A DNA stretch of 64,000 nt from NCBI GenBank assembly GCA_944382775.1, contig CALWNI010000006.1, positions 1 through 64,000 of the forward strand. Reading direction: 5' to 3'. The notes below the pieces were generated by a model. That model did not search any database. It saw only the letters and a list, made by a program, of their open reading frames with translations, and was not told the origin of the DNA. Shown here piece after piece: positions 8,124 to 16,453 of the stretch. This stretch comes from an uncultured Allofournierella sp. (GTDB lineage: Bacteria; Bacillota; Clostridia; Oscillospirales; Ruminococcaceae). The position numbers and the translations under genes are program-made. Within the stretch, counting starts at the first letter, position 1. Every line of letters starts with the position of its first letter.

Positions 8124-9341
8124 TTATTCAACGGTTTTCAGGTATTCATCCATAGCGTTTGCAACTTCTTTGGAGTAGTGCACTGCTTCTACAACGGTGC
8201 GCGCACCCAGAACCACATCGCCGCTGGCAAAAACGCCCGGACGCGTGGTGTTGCCGTGTTCGTCGGTGGCAAGCAGACCGTGGCTGGTGGTTTCCAAGCC
8301 TTGGGTGGTGCTTACGATTTTGTTTTTGGGGCCTTGACTAATGGAGATTACCACGCTGGAAGCAGGGAACAGTTCGGGTTCGCTCAAGGCAGTTACATTG
8401 CCTTCTTCGTCAAAGGCAGCCTTTTGGTACAGCACGCCTTCATCCGTAATTTCTAGGGGACGCATGCCATAAAGGAATTCAACACCATCAGCAATGGCAT
8501 AATCCACCTCTCGGTTGCTGGCGGAAGAGCGTTGGCTGCGGCAGAATACCGAAACATGCTTTACGCCTTTTCGCAGTGCGGTACGGGCAACGTCCATGGC
8601 CGAGTTGCCGGCACCAATTACAACCAAGCGGTCGCCCATATCGTAAATATCCGGGTTAACCAGATAGTCAATGGCAAAATGAACATGGCCCAGACTCTCG
8701 CCCTTGATGCCCAGCTTTTTGGGCCGCCATACACCGGTGCCGATAAAGATTGCCTTGTATCCGTCACGCTGAAGGTCATCCACTGTGAGTGCACCGCCAA
8801 TAGAGGTGTTGGGACGAATCTTGATGCCCAGTTTCACCAGCTGATCTTTATAGCGGTCTAAAATGGACTTGGGCAGACGGAATTCAGGGATGCCGTAACG
8901 CAAAACACCGCCGATTTTATCACGGCTTTCAAACAGTGTTACGTCGTAGCCTTTTTGCGCCAGCAGCACCGAAATGGTAATACCGGCAGGGCCGCTGCCG
9001 ATAATGGCAACACGCTTGCCTTTGGCGGCCTCGCGAGCCAAATCCAAACGATCCAGATAAGCATCGGAAATATAATTTTCGATGCTGGAAATATGAACGG
9101 GAGCCCCTTTTTTGCCCAGGATACAATGGCCCTCGCACTGTTTTTCGTGGTCACATACCAAAGAGCATACAACACTCAAGGGATTGTTGTGAAACAGCAT
9201 GTCGCCCGCTTGTTCCATTTGTTGATTCAAAAACAATTCAATCATTTGGGGAATGGGCGTGTTAATGGGGCAGCCTTTGCGGCATTGGGGAACTTTGCAA
9301 TTTAAACAGCGTCTTGCTTCGTTTACAACATGAATTGCCAT
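8124..9341 (-). CDS. GltD-like FAD/NAD(P)-dependent oxidoreductase with N-terminal Fe-S cluster domain
   Basis: This 405-residue protein resembles the glutamate synthase small subunit/NfnB/dihydropyrimidine dehydrogenase family, which moves electrons between NAD(P)H and FAD through [4Fe-4S] clusters. Cys12, 15, 20, 24 and Cys59, 63, 69, 73 form two cluster motifs. A dinucleotide fold GSGPAG lies at 115-120, and a second, VVIGAGNSAMD, binds NAD(P). It is shorter than the usual ~450-480 residues and no gltB or nfnA partner is adjacent, so glutamate synthesis should not be assumed. It has its own terminator and no evident operon partner. Confidence 0.82.
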   Translation of the reverse strand: MAIHVVNEARRCLNCKVPQCRKGCPINTPIPQMIELFLNQQMEQAGDMLFHNNPLSVVCSLVCDHEKQCEGHCILGKKGAPVHISSIENYISDAYLDRLDLAREAAKGKRVAIIGSGPAGITISVLLAQKGYDVTLFESRDKIGGVLRYGIPEFRLPKSILDRYKDQLVKLGIKIRPNTSIGGALTVDDLQRDGYKAIFIGTGVWRPKKLGIKGESLGHVHFAIDYLVNPDIYDMGDRLVVIGAGNSAMDVARTALRKGVKHVSVFCRSQRSSASNREVDYAIADGVEFLYGMRPLEITDEGVLYQKAAFDEEGNVTALSEPELFPASSVVISISQGPKNKIVSTTQGLETTSHGLLATDEHGNTTRPGVFASGDVVLGARTVVEAVHYSKEVANAMDEYLKTVE

Positions 9342-9503
9342 AGCGTTGAGTCACTCCTGCTTTTTTACGTTTACCCCATTATACACGAAATATAAAAAAA
9401 TGGGCTTAAAAATGACAAGTTAAATAAAAAACGATTGTAAATGCGCTAATTATACAAAAAAATGACGGATTTTACAGCAAAACGACTGGAAAACAAAGGG
9501 GGA

Positions 9504-9917
9504 TTAAATCAAAATACCTTCGCAGTGATCCAGCTCATGCTGAATAATCTGTGCGGTAAAATCCGAAAAGATTTTGCGATGAGTGCGGAAAGATAGATCC
9601 TGATACTCCACTTCAATGGCCACATAGCGCATTGTTTTCTTGGTGCCGGTGTGAGAAAGACAGCCCTCTTCTGCCTCGTAAGTTTCAGCGGAATGATGGG
9701 TGAGTTTGGGGTTAATCATAAGCAAGGTGGTGCCGTTGTCGTCAACCACAATCATGCGCTTGTTAAAGCCAATCATGTTGGCGGCTAAGCCCACACAGCC
9801 TTCTGCATTGGCGTGCAGGGTATCAATTAAATCCTGTGCAATGGATAAATCATCGCGGGTGGCGGGTTCGGCTTTTCGGTTTAATAAAAAGATATCGGTT
9901 ACAATGGGACGTACCAT
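9504..9917 (-). CDS. Short peptide-deformylase-family protein
   Basis: Peptide deformylase removes the formyl group from nascent N-termini in the cytoplasm. In this 137-residue protein two of the three family motifs are intact: EGCLS (84-88, metal Cys) and HELDH (127-131, metal His residues and catalytic Glu). Motif 1, normally GxGLAAxQ, reads CVGLAANM (41-48), so the oxyanion-site Gln is Met. The chain ends six residues after HELDH, without the usual C-terminal helix. It is probably a divergent, short second deformylase. Activity is uncertain. Confidence 0.8.
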   Translation of the reverse strand: MVRPIVTDIFLLNRKAEPATRDDLSIAQDLIDTLHANAEGCVGLAANMIGFNKRMIVVDDNGTTLLMINPKLTHHSAETYEAEEGCLSHTGTKKTMRYVAIEVEYQDLSFRTHRKIFSDFTAQIIQHELDHCEGILI

Positions 9918-10027
9918 GAAAAATACCTGCTTTCTAAATAAAGTAACAGATTGATTTTACCACATTGACGGCACTGGCAGGAACAGGTATCATAAAATTA
10001 AATAAATTAAATCAAAGGAAGATTGCA

Positions 10028-10828
10028 ATGGAAAAACTTACGGTTTTGGGCACGGGCTATGCAATGGCAATGCGTTGTTACAACACTTGTTTTGCGCTGC
10101 ATGAAAAAGAAGAGGTGCTGCTAGTAGATGCAGGCGGCGGCAACGGCATTTTGGTACAGCTGCAAAATGCAAAAATTGATCCCAAGCAGATTCATCATAT
10201 CATTGTAACCCATGAACACACCGACCATATTTTAGGTGTTGTTTGGATGATTCGCAAAATCGGAACCATGATCTTGGACGGCAGCTATAATGACTCGCTG
10301 CATATCTGGTGCCATCAGGGATTGGTGGATACCATACGCACCTTGGCAAGCTTGACCTTAACCAAAAAGCTGGTTCGGCTGCTGGATGCACAGATTCAGC
10401 TGCATGGCGTAACCGACGGCGAAAAGCAGGAAATTATGGGGCATACGATTACTTTTTTTGATATTCATTCCACCAAAGCACCCCAGTATGGATTTACCGC
10501 GGAGAAAGAGGGGCAGAAAATTACCTGCTTAGGCGATGAACCCTATAACCCGGTATGCGAATCCTATGTAAAAGGCAGCGATTGGCTGTTGTGTGAAGCA
10601 TTCTGTTTGTATGCCGACCGTGAGCGGTTTAAACCCTACGAGAAAAATCACAGCACGGTAAAAGAGGCCTGTGAATTGGCGCAAGCATTGCAGGTGCCCC
10701 ATGTGGTGCTGTGGCACACCGAGGATAAAACCTATGAAAAACGGCAGGAGCTGTACACCGCAGAGGGCAAACAGTTCTATACAGGCGATTTGCACGTGCC
10801 CTATGATTTGGACATTATTGCTTTATAA
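10028..10828 (+). CDS. Metallo-beta-lactamase-fold hydrolase (RNase Z-like subgroup)
   Basis: This cytoplasmic 266-residue metal hydrolase has the HxHxDH metal motif THEHTDH (His62, His64, Asp66, His67) after a typical TGYAMAMRCYNTCF N-terminal strand pair, and a later GDEPY strand. I start it at 10028, where the ATG has an AAAGGAAG site, not at the upstream in-frame codon at 9965. The arrangement resembles RNase Z/ElaC-like members, but the exosite arm of true tRNase Z is not recognisable, so the substrate is open. A small unknown gene follows 15 bp downstream and is probably co-transcribed. Confidence 0.78.
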   Translation: MEKLTVLGTGYAMAMRCYNTCFALHEKEEVLLVDAGGGNGILVQLQNAKIDPKQIHHIIVTHEHTDHILGVVWMIRKIGTMILDGSYNDSLHIWCHQGLVDTIRTLASLTLTKKLVRLLDAQIQLHGVTDGEKQEIMGHTITFFDIHSTKAPQYGFTAEKEGQKITCLGDEPYNPVCESYVKGSDWLLCEAFCLYADRERFKPYEKNHSTVKEACELAQALQVPHVVLWHTEDKTYEKRQELYTAEGKQFYTGDLHVPYDLDIIAL

Positions 10829-10843
10829 AAGGAGGGAAAACAC

Positions 10844-11152
10844 ATGACATTGTTGGAACAGGAATTTTTAGCCCAGGTAACCAAAAACGCAAACGAGGCA
10901 AAATTGGTTTGTGGATGGAACCCCGAGCATTTTTTGAATATGCTGCAAAAGCGGGGTGCTGTGCGCTGTGTGCAGGAACAGGTACGCCGTGGCGGTGTAT
11001 CGGAGGGGTTTGAATCGCTGGCGCAAAAGGGGCGTTTGGATTTGTCGCTGGAGGCTGCCGTTACCTCTGCAAAATTTGCAGACTTGTTTGATGATGAAGC
11101 GGTAAACTATTGTTTGGAACTGCTGTGCGAACAGGGCTATTTTAAAATTTAA
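10844..11152 (+). CDS. Small conserved-looking protein of unknown function
   Basis: I do not recognise this 102-residue protein. It is soluble, predicted helical, with no signal peptide or metal motif. A short charged stretch, VRRGGVSEGFESLAQKGRLD, lies in the middle, and the acidic C-terminal half ends ELLCEQGYFKI. A GGAGGG ribosome site precedes the ATG by 7 nt, so translation is likely. It follows the metallo-beta-lactamase-fold gene by 15 bp and ends right before a strong terminator, so the two form one transcription unit. Confidence 0.7.
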   Translation: MTLLEQEFLAQVTKNANEAKLVCGWNPEHFLNMLQKRGAVRCVQEQVRRGGVSEGFESLAQKGRLDLSLEAAVTSAKFADLFDDEAVNYCLELLCEQGYFKI

Positions 11153-11153
11153 C

Positions 11154-11190
11154 AAAAAAGAGTTGCCGAATCTTTCGGCAACTCTTTTTT
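11154..11190. terminator. Bidirectional terminator
   Basis: The arms GAGTTGCCGAA and TTCGGCAACTC are flanked by six As and six Ts. They close the plus-strand unit ending at 11152 and the minus-strand gene ending at 11209. Confidence 0.9.
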
Positions 11191-11208
11191 GTGGTAAGGA
11201 AAGCGGTA

Positions 11209-11979
11209 TCAGGGTAAATTGCAAGCCGCTTCCAGGCACAGCGAAAGTGCAACAGACCAGGACTCCTTGCCCCAACCACGCTCTTGATAGTTGTGGGTGT
11301 CGGCTAGGCTGTCAGCGGTGAAAAGCATTTGACCAAACCGAACACCACGAAATTGGCAGCATGCCATTAAGGCGGAACACTCCATTTCCACAACCGAGCA
11401 GCCTTCCTGAATACGGTATTCCACCATCTCTTTGGTTTCGCGATAAAATCCATCGGTTGTCCAGGTGGTGCATTCTATGTATGCAATGCCGTTTTCGCTA
11501 AGGGTTTTCTCAATGGCTTTGCAAGCAACAGAATCTGCGTATACAAAACGGGAGGGCGGTAGATAGTGATAGGAAGTGCCTTCATCTCGCAGTGCTTTTG
11601 TGGGAACCAGAAAGGTGTTTTCCGGTAAGTGAGTTAAAGCGCCACAGCTGCCGGTTGCAATAATTTCCTTTACCCCATAGCCAATTAGCCAATCTAAAAT
11701 TTGCGTAGCTGCGGCAGAGCCCATGGGAGCTTGGCACAAACAGATTTGCTGGTTGTTGTACTCAGTAACGTAAATCGGGTATTGCTTGGTACAGGATTCA
11801 AAGGTTGCGACAATACGGCTGTTATGAAGTTTGGCGTATGTATCAATGTGATCGCCTAAAAAGGCAAATACCGCCTTGTTGGGCAAGGTAAGCGGTAAAT
11901 TTTCATGGGTAGGGGAAATCACAGCCAAGCGGTTGCTGTCGTATTCCAAAATGGGGAATTCGTGCTTGATTAACGCCAT
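11209..11979 (-). CDS. Nucleoside phosphorylase (PNP/UDP family)
   Basis: This 256-residue cytosolic enzyme should cleave a nucleoside with phosphate to a free base and a sugar 1-phosphate, as uridine or purine nucleoside phosphorylases do. Family stretches are the GDHIDT strand near the N-terminus, MGSAAATQIL, the phosphate-site region IIATGSCGAL and the ribose-binding VVEMECSALMA. The length fits uridine-phosphorylase-like members. Base specificity cannot be settled from motifs. It is a single gene, back to back with nadE and convergent with the unit ending at 11152. Confidence 0.88.
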   Translation of the reverse strand: MALIKHEFPILEYDSNRLAVISPTHENLPLTLPNKAVFAFLGDHIDTYAKLHNSRIVATFESCTKQYPIYVTEYNNQQICLCQAPMGSAAATQILDWLIGYGVKEIIATGSCGALTHLPENTFLVPTKALRDEGTSYHYLPPSRFVYADSVACKAIEKTLSENGIAYIECTTWTTDGFYRETKEMVEYRIQEGCSVVEMECSALMACCQFRGVRFGQMLFTADSLADTHNYQERGWGKESWSVALSLCLEAACNLP

Positions 11980-12128
11980 AAATCATCATCTCCGTTCCAA
12001 AATTTTAACCAGTATAGCACGCCAAACCGCACTTGGCAACAACGAAAAAGCCGGGTTGTTTTCAATTGCAGAACAGCGTGGTATACTAACAAAAGAGTGT
12101 GCAACAACAAGATAGGGAGAGAAACAAT

Positions 12129-14054
12129 ATGCAATTTGGTTTTATCAAAACAGCCTGTGCTACACCGTCCATTCGGGTGGCGGATTGCACCTACAATGCT
12201 CAGCAAACCGTTGCTGTGGTGCAAAATGCCGCACAGCAAGGGGTGGAAGTGTTGTGTTTGCCGGAACTGGGGCTTACCGGTTACACCTGTGAAGATTTGT
12301 TTTTGCAGCCGGTGCTGTTAAACGGTGCATTGAATGCCCTGCAAATGGTGTTGGAACAAACCAAGCAGTTGTCTGTTTTGTTTGCCGTTGGCTTGCCGCT
12401 GGTGGTGCATGGAAAGTTGTTCAACTGTGCAGCAGTGGTACAGGGCGGTAAAATATTGGGCGTGGTTCCCAAAACCTATCTGCCAAACTACAACGAATTT
12501 TACGAAGCACGCCGTTTTACAGCAGCACCGCAGGAAACCACAACCATTACATTGTTGGGGCAGCGTGTTCCCTTTGGTACAAAATTGCTGTTTTGCCACC
12601 CGGCAGATGCTGCCTGCAAGATTGCGGTGGAAATTTGCGAGGATTTATGGGCACCGTTGCCGCCAAGCACCCACCACGCCATGGCAGGCGCAACACTGGT
12701 GCTGAACCTTTCGGCCAGTGATGAAATTGTGGGCAAAGCGCAGTACCGCCGCAACTTGATTGCAGGCCAGTCGGCACGGCTGCTGTGCGGTTATTTGTAT
12801 GCCGATGCAGGGCAGGGTGAGTCCACCACTGATTTGGTATTTGCAGGGCACAATATTATTTGTGAAAACGGAACACTGCTTGCACAAAGCGAGTTGTTCC
12901 AAGATGGCATGGCAATTACCGAAGTGGACGTACAGCGATTGGCAGCAGAGCGAACCAAGAACACCTCTTTTGCTTTGCAGAATGCGGCCGAATATACCTG
13001 CATTGAAATGCAGCCAACACAAGTGCAGTGGCAGTCGGTTCGGCCTGTGGAGCCCAACCCCTTTGTGCCGGCCGTGGATGCAGAACGTGCAAACCGCTGT
13101 GAAGCAATTTTGGAGATGCAGGCACAGGGCTTAAAAAAGCGAATGGAACACACCCACGCAAGCAAAGCGGTGATTGGCATTTCCGGTGGATTGGACAGCA
13201 CCCTGGCACTGTTGGTGGTGAGCCGTGCCTTTATCCTTATGGGAAAACCGTTGTCCGATATTGTGGCAGTAACCATGCCCTGTTTTGGCACAACAAAACG
13301 CACCCGTTCCAATGCAGAAAAATTATGCGATGCACTGGGCGTAAGCCTGCAACAGGTAAACATTGCAGACACCGTGCGCAGTAACTTTAAGGACATTGGG
13401 CAGCAGGAAAGCTGCTTGGATGTAACCTATGAAAACACCCAGGCCCGTGTGAGAACACTGGTGCTGATGAATCTGGCAAACCGCTTGGGCGGCTTGGTCA
13501 TCGGAACCGGCGACCTTTCCGAGCTGGCGCTGGGCTGGGCAACCTATAACGGCGACCATATGAGCATGTATGCGGTAAATGCATCGGTACCCAAAACATT
13601 GGTACGGCATATTGTGGCAACCGTGGCAGAGGAAAGTGAAGCAGACCTAAAGGAAGTATTGCAGGATATCCTGGATACTCCCGTTAGTCCCGAGCTGTTG
13701 CCTGCACAGGAAAACGGAGAAATTGCCCAACAAACCGAAGAAATTGTAGGCCCCTATGAATTGCATGATTTCTTTTTGTATTATGCCGTGCGCTGGGGCT
13801 TTGCACCGGATAAAATTTTCTGGCTGGCACAGCAAGCCTTTGCAAATCGGTACGACAATCGGGTATTGCTCAAGTGGTTGCGGAATTTCTACAAACGCTT
13901 TTTTGCACAGCAATTTAAACGCAGCTGTTTGCCGGATGGCCCCAAGGTTGGTACGGTAAGTCTTTCGCCCCGTGGAGATTGGCGCATGCCCAGCGATGCC
14001 TGTGCAACCCTTTGGCTGCAACAGGTGGAGCAGTTGGAACAGCAGTTCTTATAA
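12129..14054 (+). CDS. nadE: Glutamine-dependent NAD+ synthetase
   Basis: This enzyme makes NAD+ from deamido-NAD+, ATP and glutamine, the last step of NAD synthesis. The 641-residue, two-domain chain has an N-terminal nitrilase-type glutaminase with the triad Glu46 (LPELGLTGY), Lys115 (VPKTYLPNYNEFYE) and Cys170 (VEICEDLW). The C-terminal synthetase has the ATP pyrophosphatase P-loop ISGGLDSTLA. I start at 12129, where GGGAGAG precedes the ATG; an in-frame codon at 12099 lies upstream of that site. The length is normal for the long glutamine-using type. It is monocistronic and convergent with the kinase gene. Confidence 0.96.
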   Translation: MQFGFIKTACATPSIRVADCTYNAQQTVAVVQNAAQQGVEVLCLPELGLTGYTCEDLFLQPVLLNGALNALQMVLEQTKQLSVLFAVGLPLVVHGKLFNCAAVVQGGKILGVVPKTYLPNYNEFYEARRFTAAPQETTTITLLGQRVPFGTKLLFCHPADAACKIAVEICEDLWAPLPPSTHHAMAGATLVLNLSASDEIVGKAQYRRNLIAGQSARLLCGYLYADAGQGESTTDLVFAGHNIICENGTLLAQSELFQDGMAITEVDVQRLAAERTKNTSFALQNAAEYTCIEMQPTQVQWQSVRPVEPNPFVPAVDAERANRCEAILEMQAQGLKKRMEHTHASKAVIGISGGLDSTLALLVVSRAFILMGKPLSDIVAVTMPCFGTTKRTRSNAEKLCDALGVSLQQVNIADTVRSNFKDIGQQESCLDVTYENTQARVRTLVLMNLANRLGGLVIGTGDLSELALGWATYNGDHMSMYAVNASVPKTLVRHIVATVAEESEADLKEVLQDILDTPVSPELLPAQENGEIAQQTEEIVGPYELHDFFLYYAVRWGFAPDKIFWLAQQAFANRYDNRVLLKWLRNFYKRFFAQQFKRSCLPDGPKVGTVSLSPRGDWRMPSDACATLWLQQVEQLEQQFL

Positions 14055-14058
14055 AAGA

Positions 14059-14091
14059 AAAAAAGGACAGCCCTATGGGCTGTCCTTTTTT
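14059..14091. terminator. Bidirectional terminator between nadE and the export/TCS operon
   Basis: The arms AAGGACAGCCC and GGGCTGTCCTT with a 3-nt loop are flanked by A- and T-runs. It ends two bases before the stop codon of the kinase gene. Confidence 0.9.
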
Positions 14092-14092
14092 C

Positions 14093-15682
14093 TTATGCAA
14101 GGGGCAAACAAATTTCAAATACGGTATGCCAGGTATCGTCCGGCGCAAGCAGGCGAATGGTGCCCTTGTGTGCTTGTACAATTTTTTTACTAATGGCAAG
14201 CCCCAAACCGGAGCCCTGCTTGGTGTTGCGGGATTCATCGCCCACCACAAAGGGTTCAAAAATATGGTTGGCAATTTCCGGGGGAATACCCACACCGTTA
14301 TCCGCCAGAAGAATGGTGGCGGTTGTGTCGGTTGTTGTAATGGAAAAATGCAAAATGGTCTTGGGGGGATTGTGCTTGACTGCATTGGAGAGAATGTTTT
14401 CAAACACACGTACAAAGCAGGTACGATCTAACATACACCAAACGGGTGTTTCGGGAATGTCGATGTCCAACGTAAAGCCTGATACCTCCAGCTCGGTGTA
14501 CTTTAAGGCAAGATATTCCCGGGCAAATTCGCACAAATCCAAACGACTGGGGGCAATGGTGAAATCCGGATGTTCCAGTTTGCTGTACTCATAAAAAGCG
14601 TTTATTAGGTCGGTTAATCCAATGGATTTTTGATAGATAATATCCAGATACTGCGGTGTCTTTTCGGGCGGAATTACACCGTCGTGAATGGCTTTGGCGT
14701 ACCCTTGAATGACCGTAATGGGGGTTTTTAAGTCGTGGGAAATGTCTGCCAGCATCTTTTGTCGCCCAGATTCCAAAGCTTGTCGTTGTTCTTCACTCTG
14801 CGCCAGGCGTTCTGTCATCTGATTGAATGTATTGCAAATCTCTTCAAACTCGCGGGGCCCGTGGTATTCAATGGGTTTGGTGGGATGGTTTTCGGTTAAC
14901 GAGGTAAGTCCTTGCCGCAAAATATCCAAAGGACGGCGCACTTTATGGAAAAGCAAGAAAGACATGATCACCACAATGGTGATGTACAAAACAACAAACA
15001 GCGCAACGGTGTGATTCCACAGACTGTCAATTTGCGAATACTCTTCAATGCGCATGTTTTGCTCGTATAAGATTAGCCACAAAGACTCTCCATCTTCCGT
15101 GGAAAAAGCAAACTTCCAAATGGAATACCCTGCCGGGCGTGTCTGGGTTAAATAGCCATACGCTTCTTCGCTTAGTTGGGTTTCGTTTACCGGTAATGTA
15201 CCGTAAACCAGATTGCGGGCACTGTCCAGCAAGGCAATGGTTTGGGGCGGTTGCTCGTTGTTTTCGTCCCAGTTACTGCGTGAAATTAGGGTAAGGGGCA
15301 TGCCGTATTCATCGCGAAAGCTGGTAACAATAGGATAAGAATGATACGCATAGATGGGAATGCAGCCCAGCGTTTCCTGTGAAAATGAGGTAACAGAAGA
15401 ATTGCTGGTAAATACTACTTCGCCCTGTTGGGTTACAACCGCAATGTAACCCTGTGGGCCAAGTAGTTTGCGAATGGGAAAACGCGTGTATTGGCCGGAA
15501 GTAAGCAGCGAGGTATATTCGCTGAGATCACGGTCCGGCAAGGTGGTAAGGGAATTGGTGCTTTCGGTAATTACAAAGCCTAACATAAGGCCTGCCGCAA
15601 TGACTAATAAAAGGGTAAATGCTATAAACGACCGCAGAAGCGTTGTGAAATAGCTGCCCTTAAAGTTTTTCCACAGCTTCAA
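14093..15682 (-). CDS. Sensor histidine kinase of the MacAB-like operon
   Basis: This is a membrane sensor that phosphorylates the response regulator encoded just before it. In 529 residues there is a membrane segment near 18-38, an extracellular sensor region to about 221, a second membrane segment near 224-245, and HAMP following. The dimerisation/phosphoacceptor site SHDLKTP has His316, and the ATPase domain has N and G boxes such as LADNGVGIP and GSGLGLAIS. The start is a TTG at 15682 inside the last codons of the regulator gene, with an AGAGGA stretch upstream, so the two are coupled. It is probably activated by an envelope-damaging compound exported by the operon (inference). Confidence 0.92.
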   Translation of the reverse strand: MKLWKNFKGSYFTTLLRSFIAFTLLLVIAAGLMLGFVITESTNSLTTLPDRDLSEYTSLLTSGQYTRFPIRKLLGPQGYIAVVTQQGEVVFTSNSSVTSFSQETLGCIPIYAYHSYPIVTSFRDEYGMPLTLISRSNWDENNEQPPQTIALLDSARNLVYGTLPVNETQLSEEAYGYLTQTRPAGYSIWKFAFSTEDGESLWLILYEQNMRIEEYSQIDSLWNHTVALFVVLYITIVVIMSFLLFHKVRRPLDILRQGLTSLTENHPTKPIEYHGPREFEEICNTFNQMTERLAQSEEQRQALESGRQKMLADISHDLKTPITVIQGYAKAIHDGVIPPEKTPQYLDIIYQKSIGLTDLINAFYEYSKLEHPDFTIAPSRLDLCEFAREYLALKYTELEVSGFTLDIDIPETPVWCMLDRTCFVRVFENILSNAVKHNPPKTILHFSITTTDTTATILLADNGVGIPPEIANHIFEPFVVGDESRNTKQGSGLGLAISKKIVQAHKGTIRLLAPDDTWHTVFEICLPLA

Positions 15683-16370
15683 TTTTATATCCCAGTCCTC
15701 TCACAGTTTTAATTAAGCAGGGGTTTTTCGGGTCATCTTCCACTTTGTCCCGCAATTTTGAAATGTGTACCATCATGGTATTTTCGTCGCTTTCAAAATA
15801 GGCACCGTTTACCGCCTCGTAAAGCTGTACTTTGGTAAAAATGCGCCCGGGTGCTTTCATTAAACAGGCTAAAATTTTATACTCGGTGGGGGTTAGTGCA
15901 ATGGGGGTTCCGTTTTTGGTAAGGGTCAGTGCAGCGGTGTCTAAGGTAAGGCTGCCAACGGTCAGCAAAGAGTCCGAATCGGCAGGGGTGCTGCTGGGGT
16001 TCAACTCGTAAAATCTGCGTAGATTTGCCTTAACCCGTGCAATAATTTCCAAGGGATTAAAGGGCTTAGTCAGGTAATCGTCTGCCCCAAGCTCCAACCC
16101 AAGGATTTTGTCATTGTCGGTATTTTTGGCAGACAAAATCAAAATGGGCATGTTGCTTCGGCTGCGAATGGCTTTGGTTAGTTCATAGCCATTCATACGG
16201 GGCATCATAATGTCTAAAACCGCAAGGTCAATGGATTCGGTTTGAATCAGTTCATAGGCAGCCGCACCGTCGGCAGCGGTAATCACCCGATAACCGCTGC
16301 TTTCCAAATATAGCTTGACCAGCTCGGTGATGTCCTGATCATCTTCGGCAATGAGAATCGTATGATTCAT
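15660..16370 (-). CDS. OmpR/PhoB-family response regulator
   Basis: This is the DNA-binding partner of the adjacent kinase. It has 236 residues when started at 16370, where GGGAGG lies 8 nt upstream; the alternative start at 16409 lies upstream of that site. The receiver domain has the acidic pair AEDDQD, phosphoacceptor Asp53 in VLDIMMPRMNG, and Lys in the TKPF motif. The C-terminal winged helix ends with RGLGYKIE. It lies 83 bp after the permease gene in the same direction, so the exporter and its regulator form one operon and autoregulation is likely. Confidence 0.93.
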   Translation of the reverse strand: MNHTILIAEDDQDITELVKLYLESSGYRVITAADGAAAYELIQTESIDLAVLDIMMPRMNGYELTKAIRSRSNMPILILSAKNTDNDKILGLELGADDYLTKPFNPLEIIARVKANLRRFYELNPSSTPADSDSLLTVGSLTLDTAALTLTKNGTPIALTPTEYKILACLMKAPGRIFTKVQLYEAVNGAYFESDENTMMVHISKLRDKVEDDPKNPCLIKTVRGLGYKIEAVEKL

Positions 16371-16453
16371 GTATGGTACCTCCCAGGATAGTGGTGCCCG
16401 TTGGGCCATGTCTATATTTTACAACGGATTGCAGGCAAAGCGCAAAGAAAATC

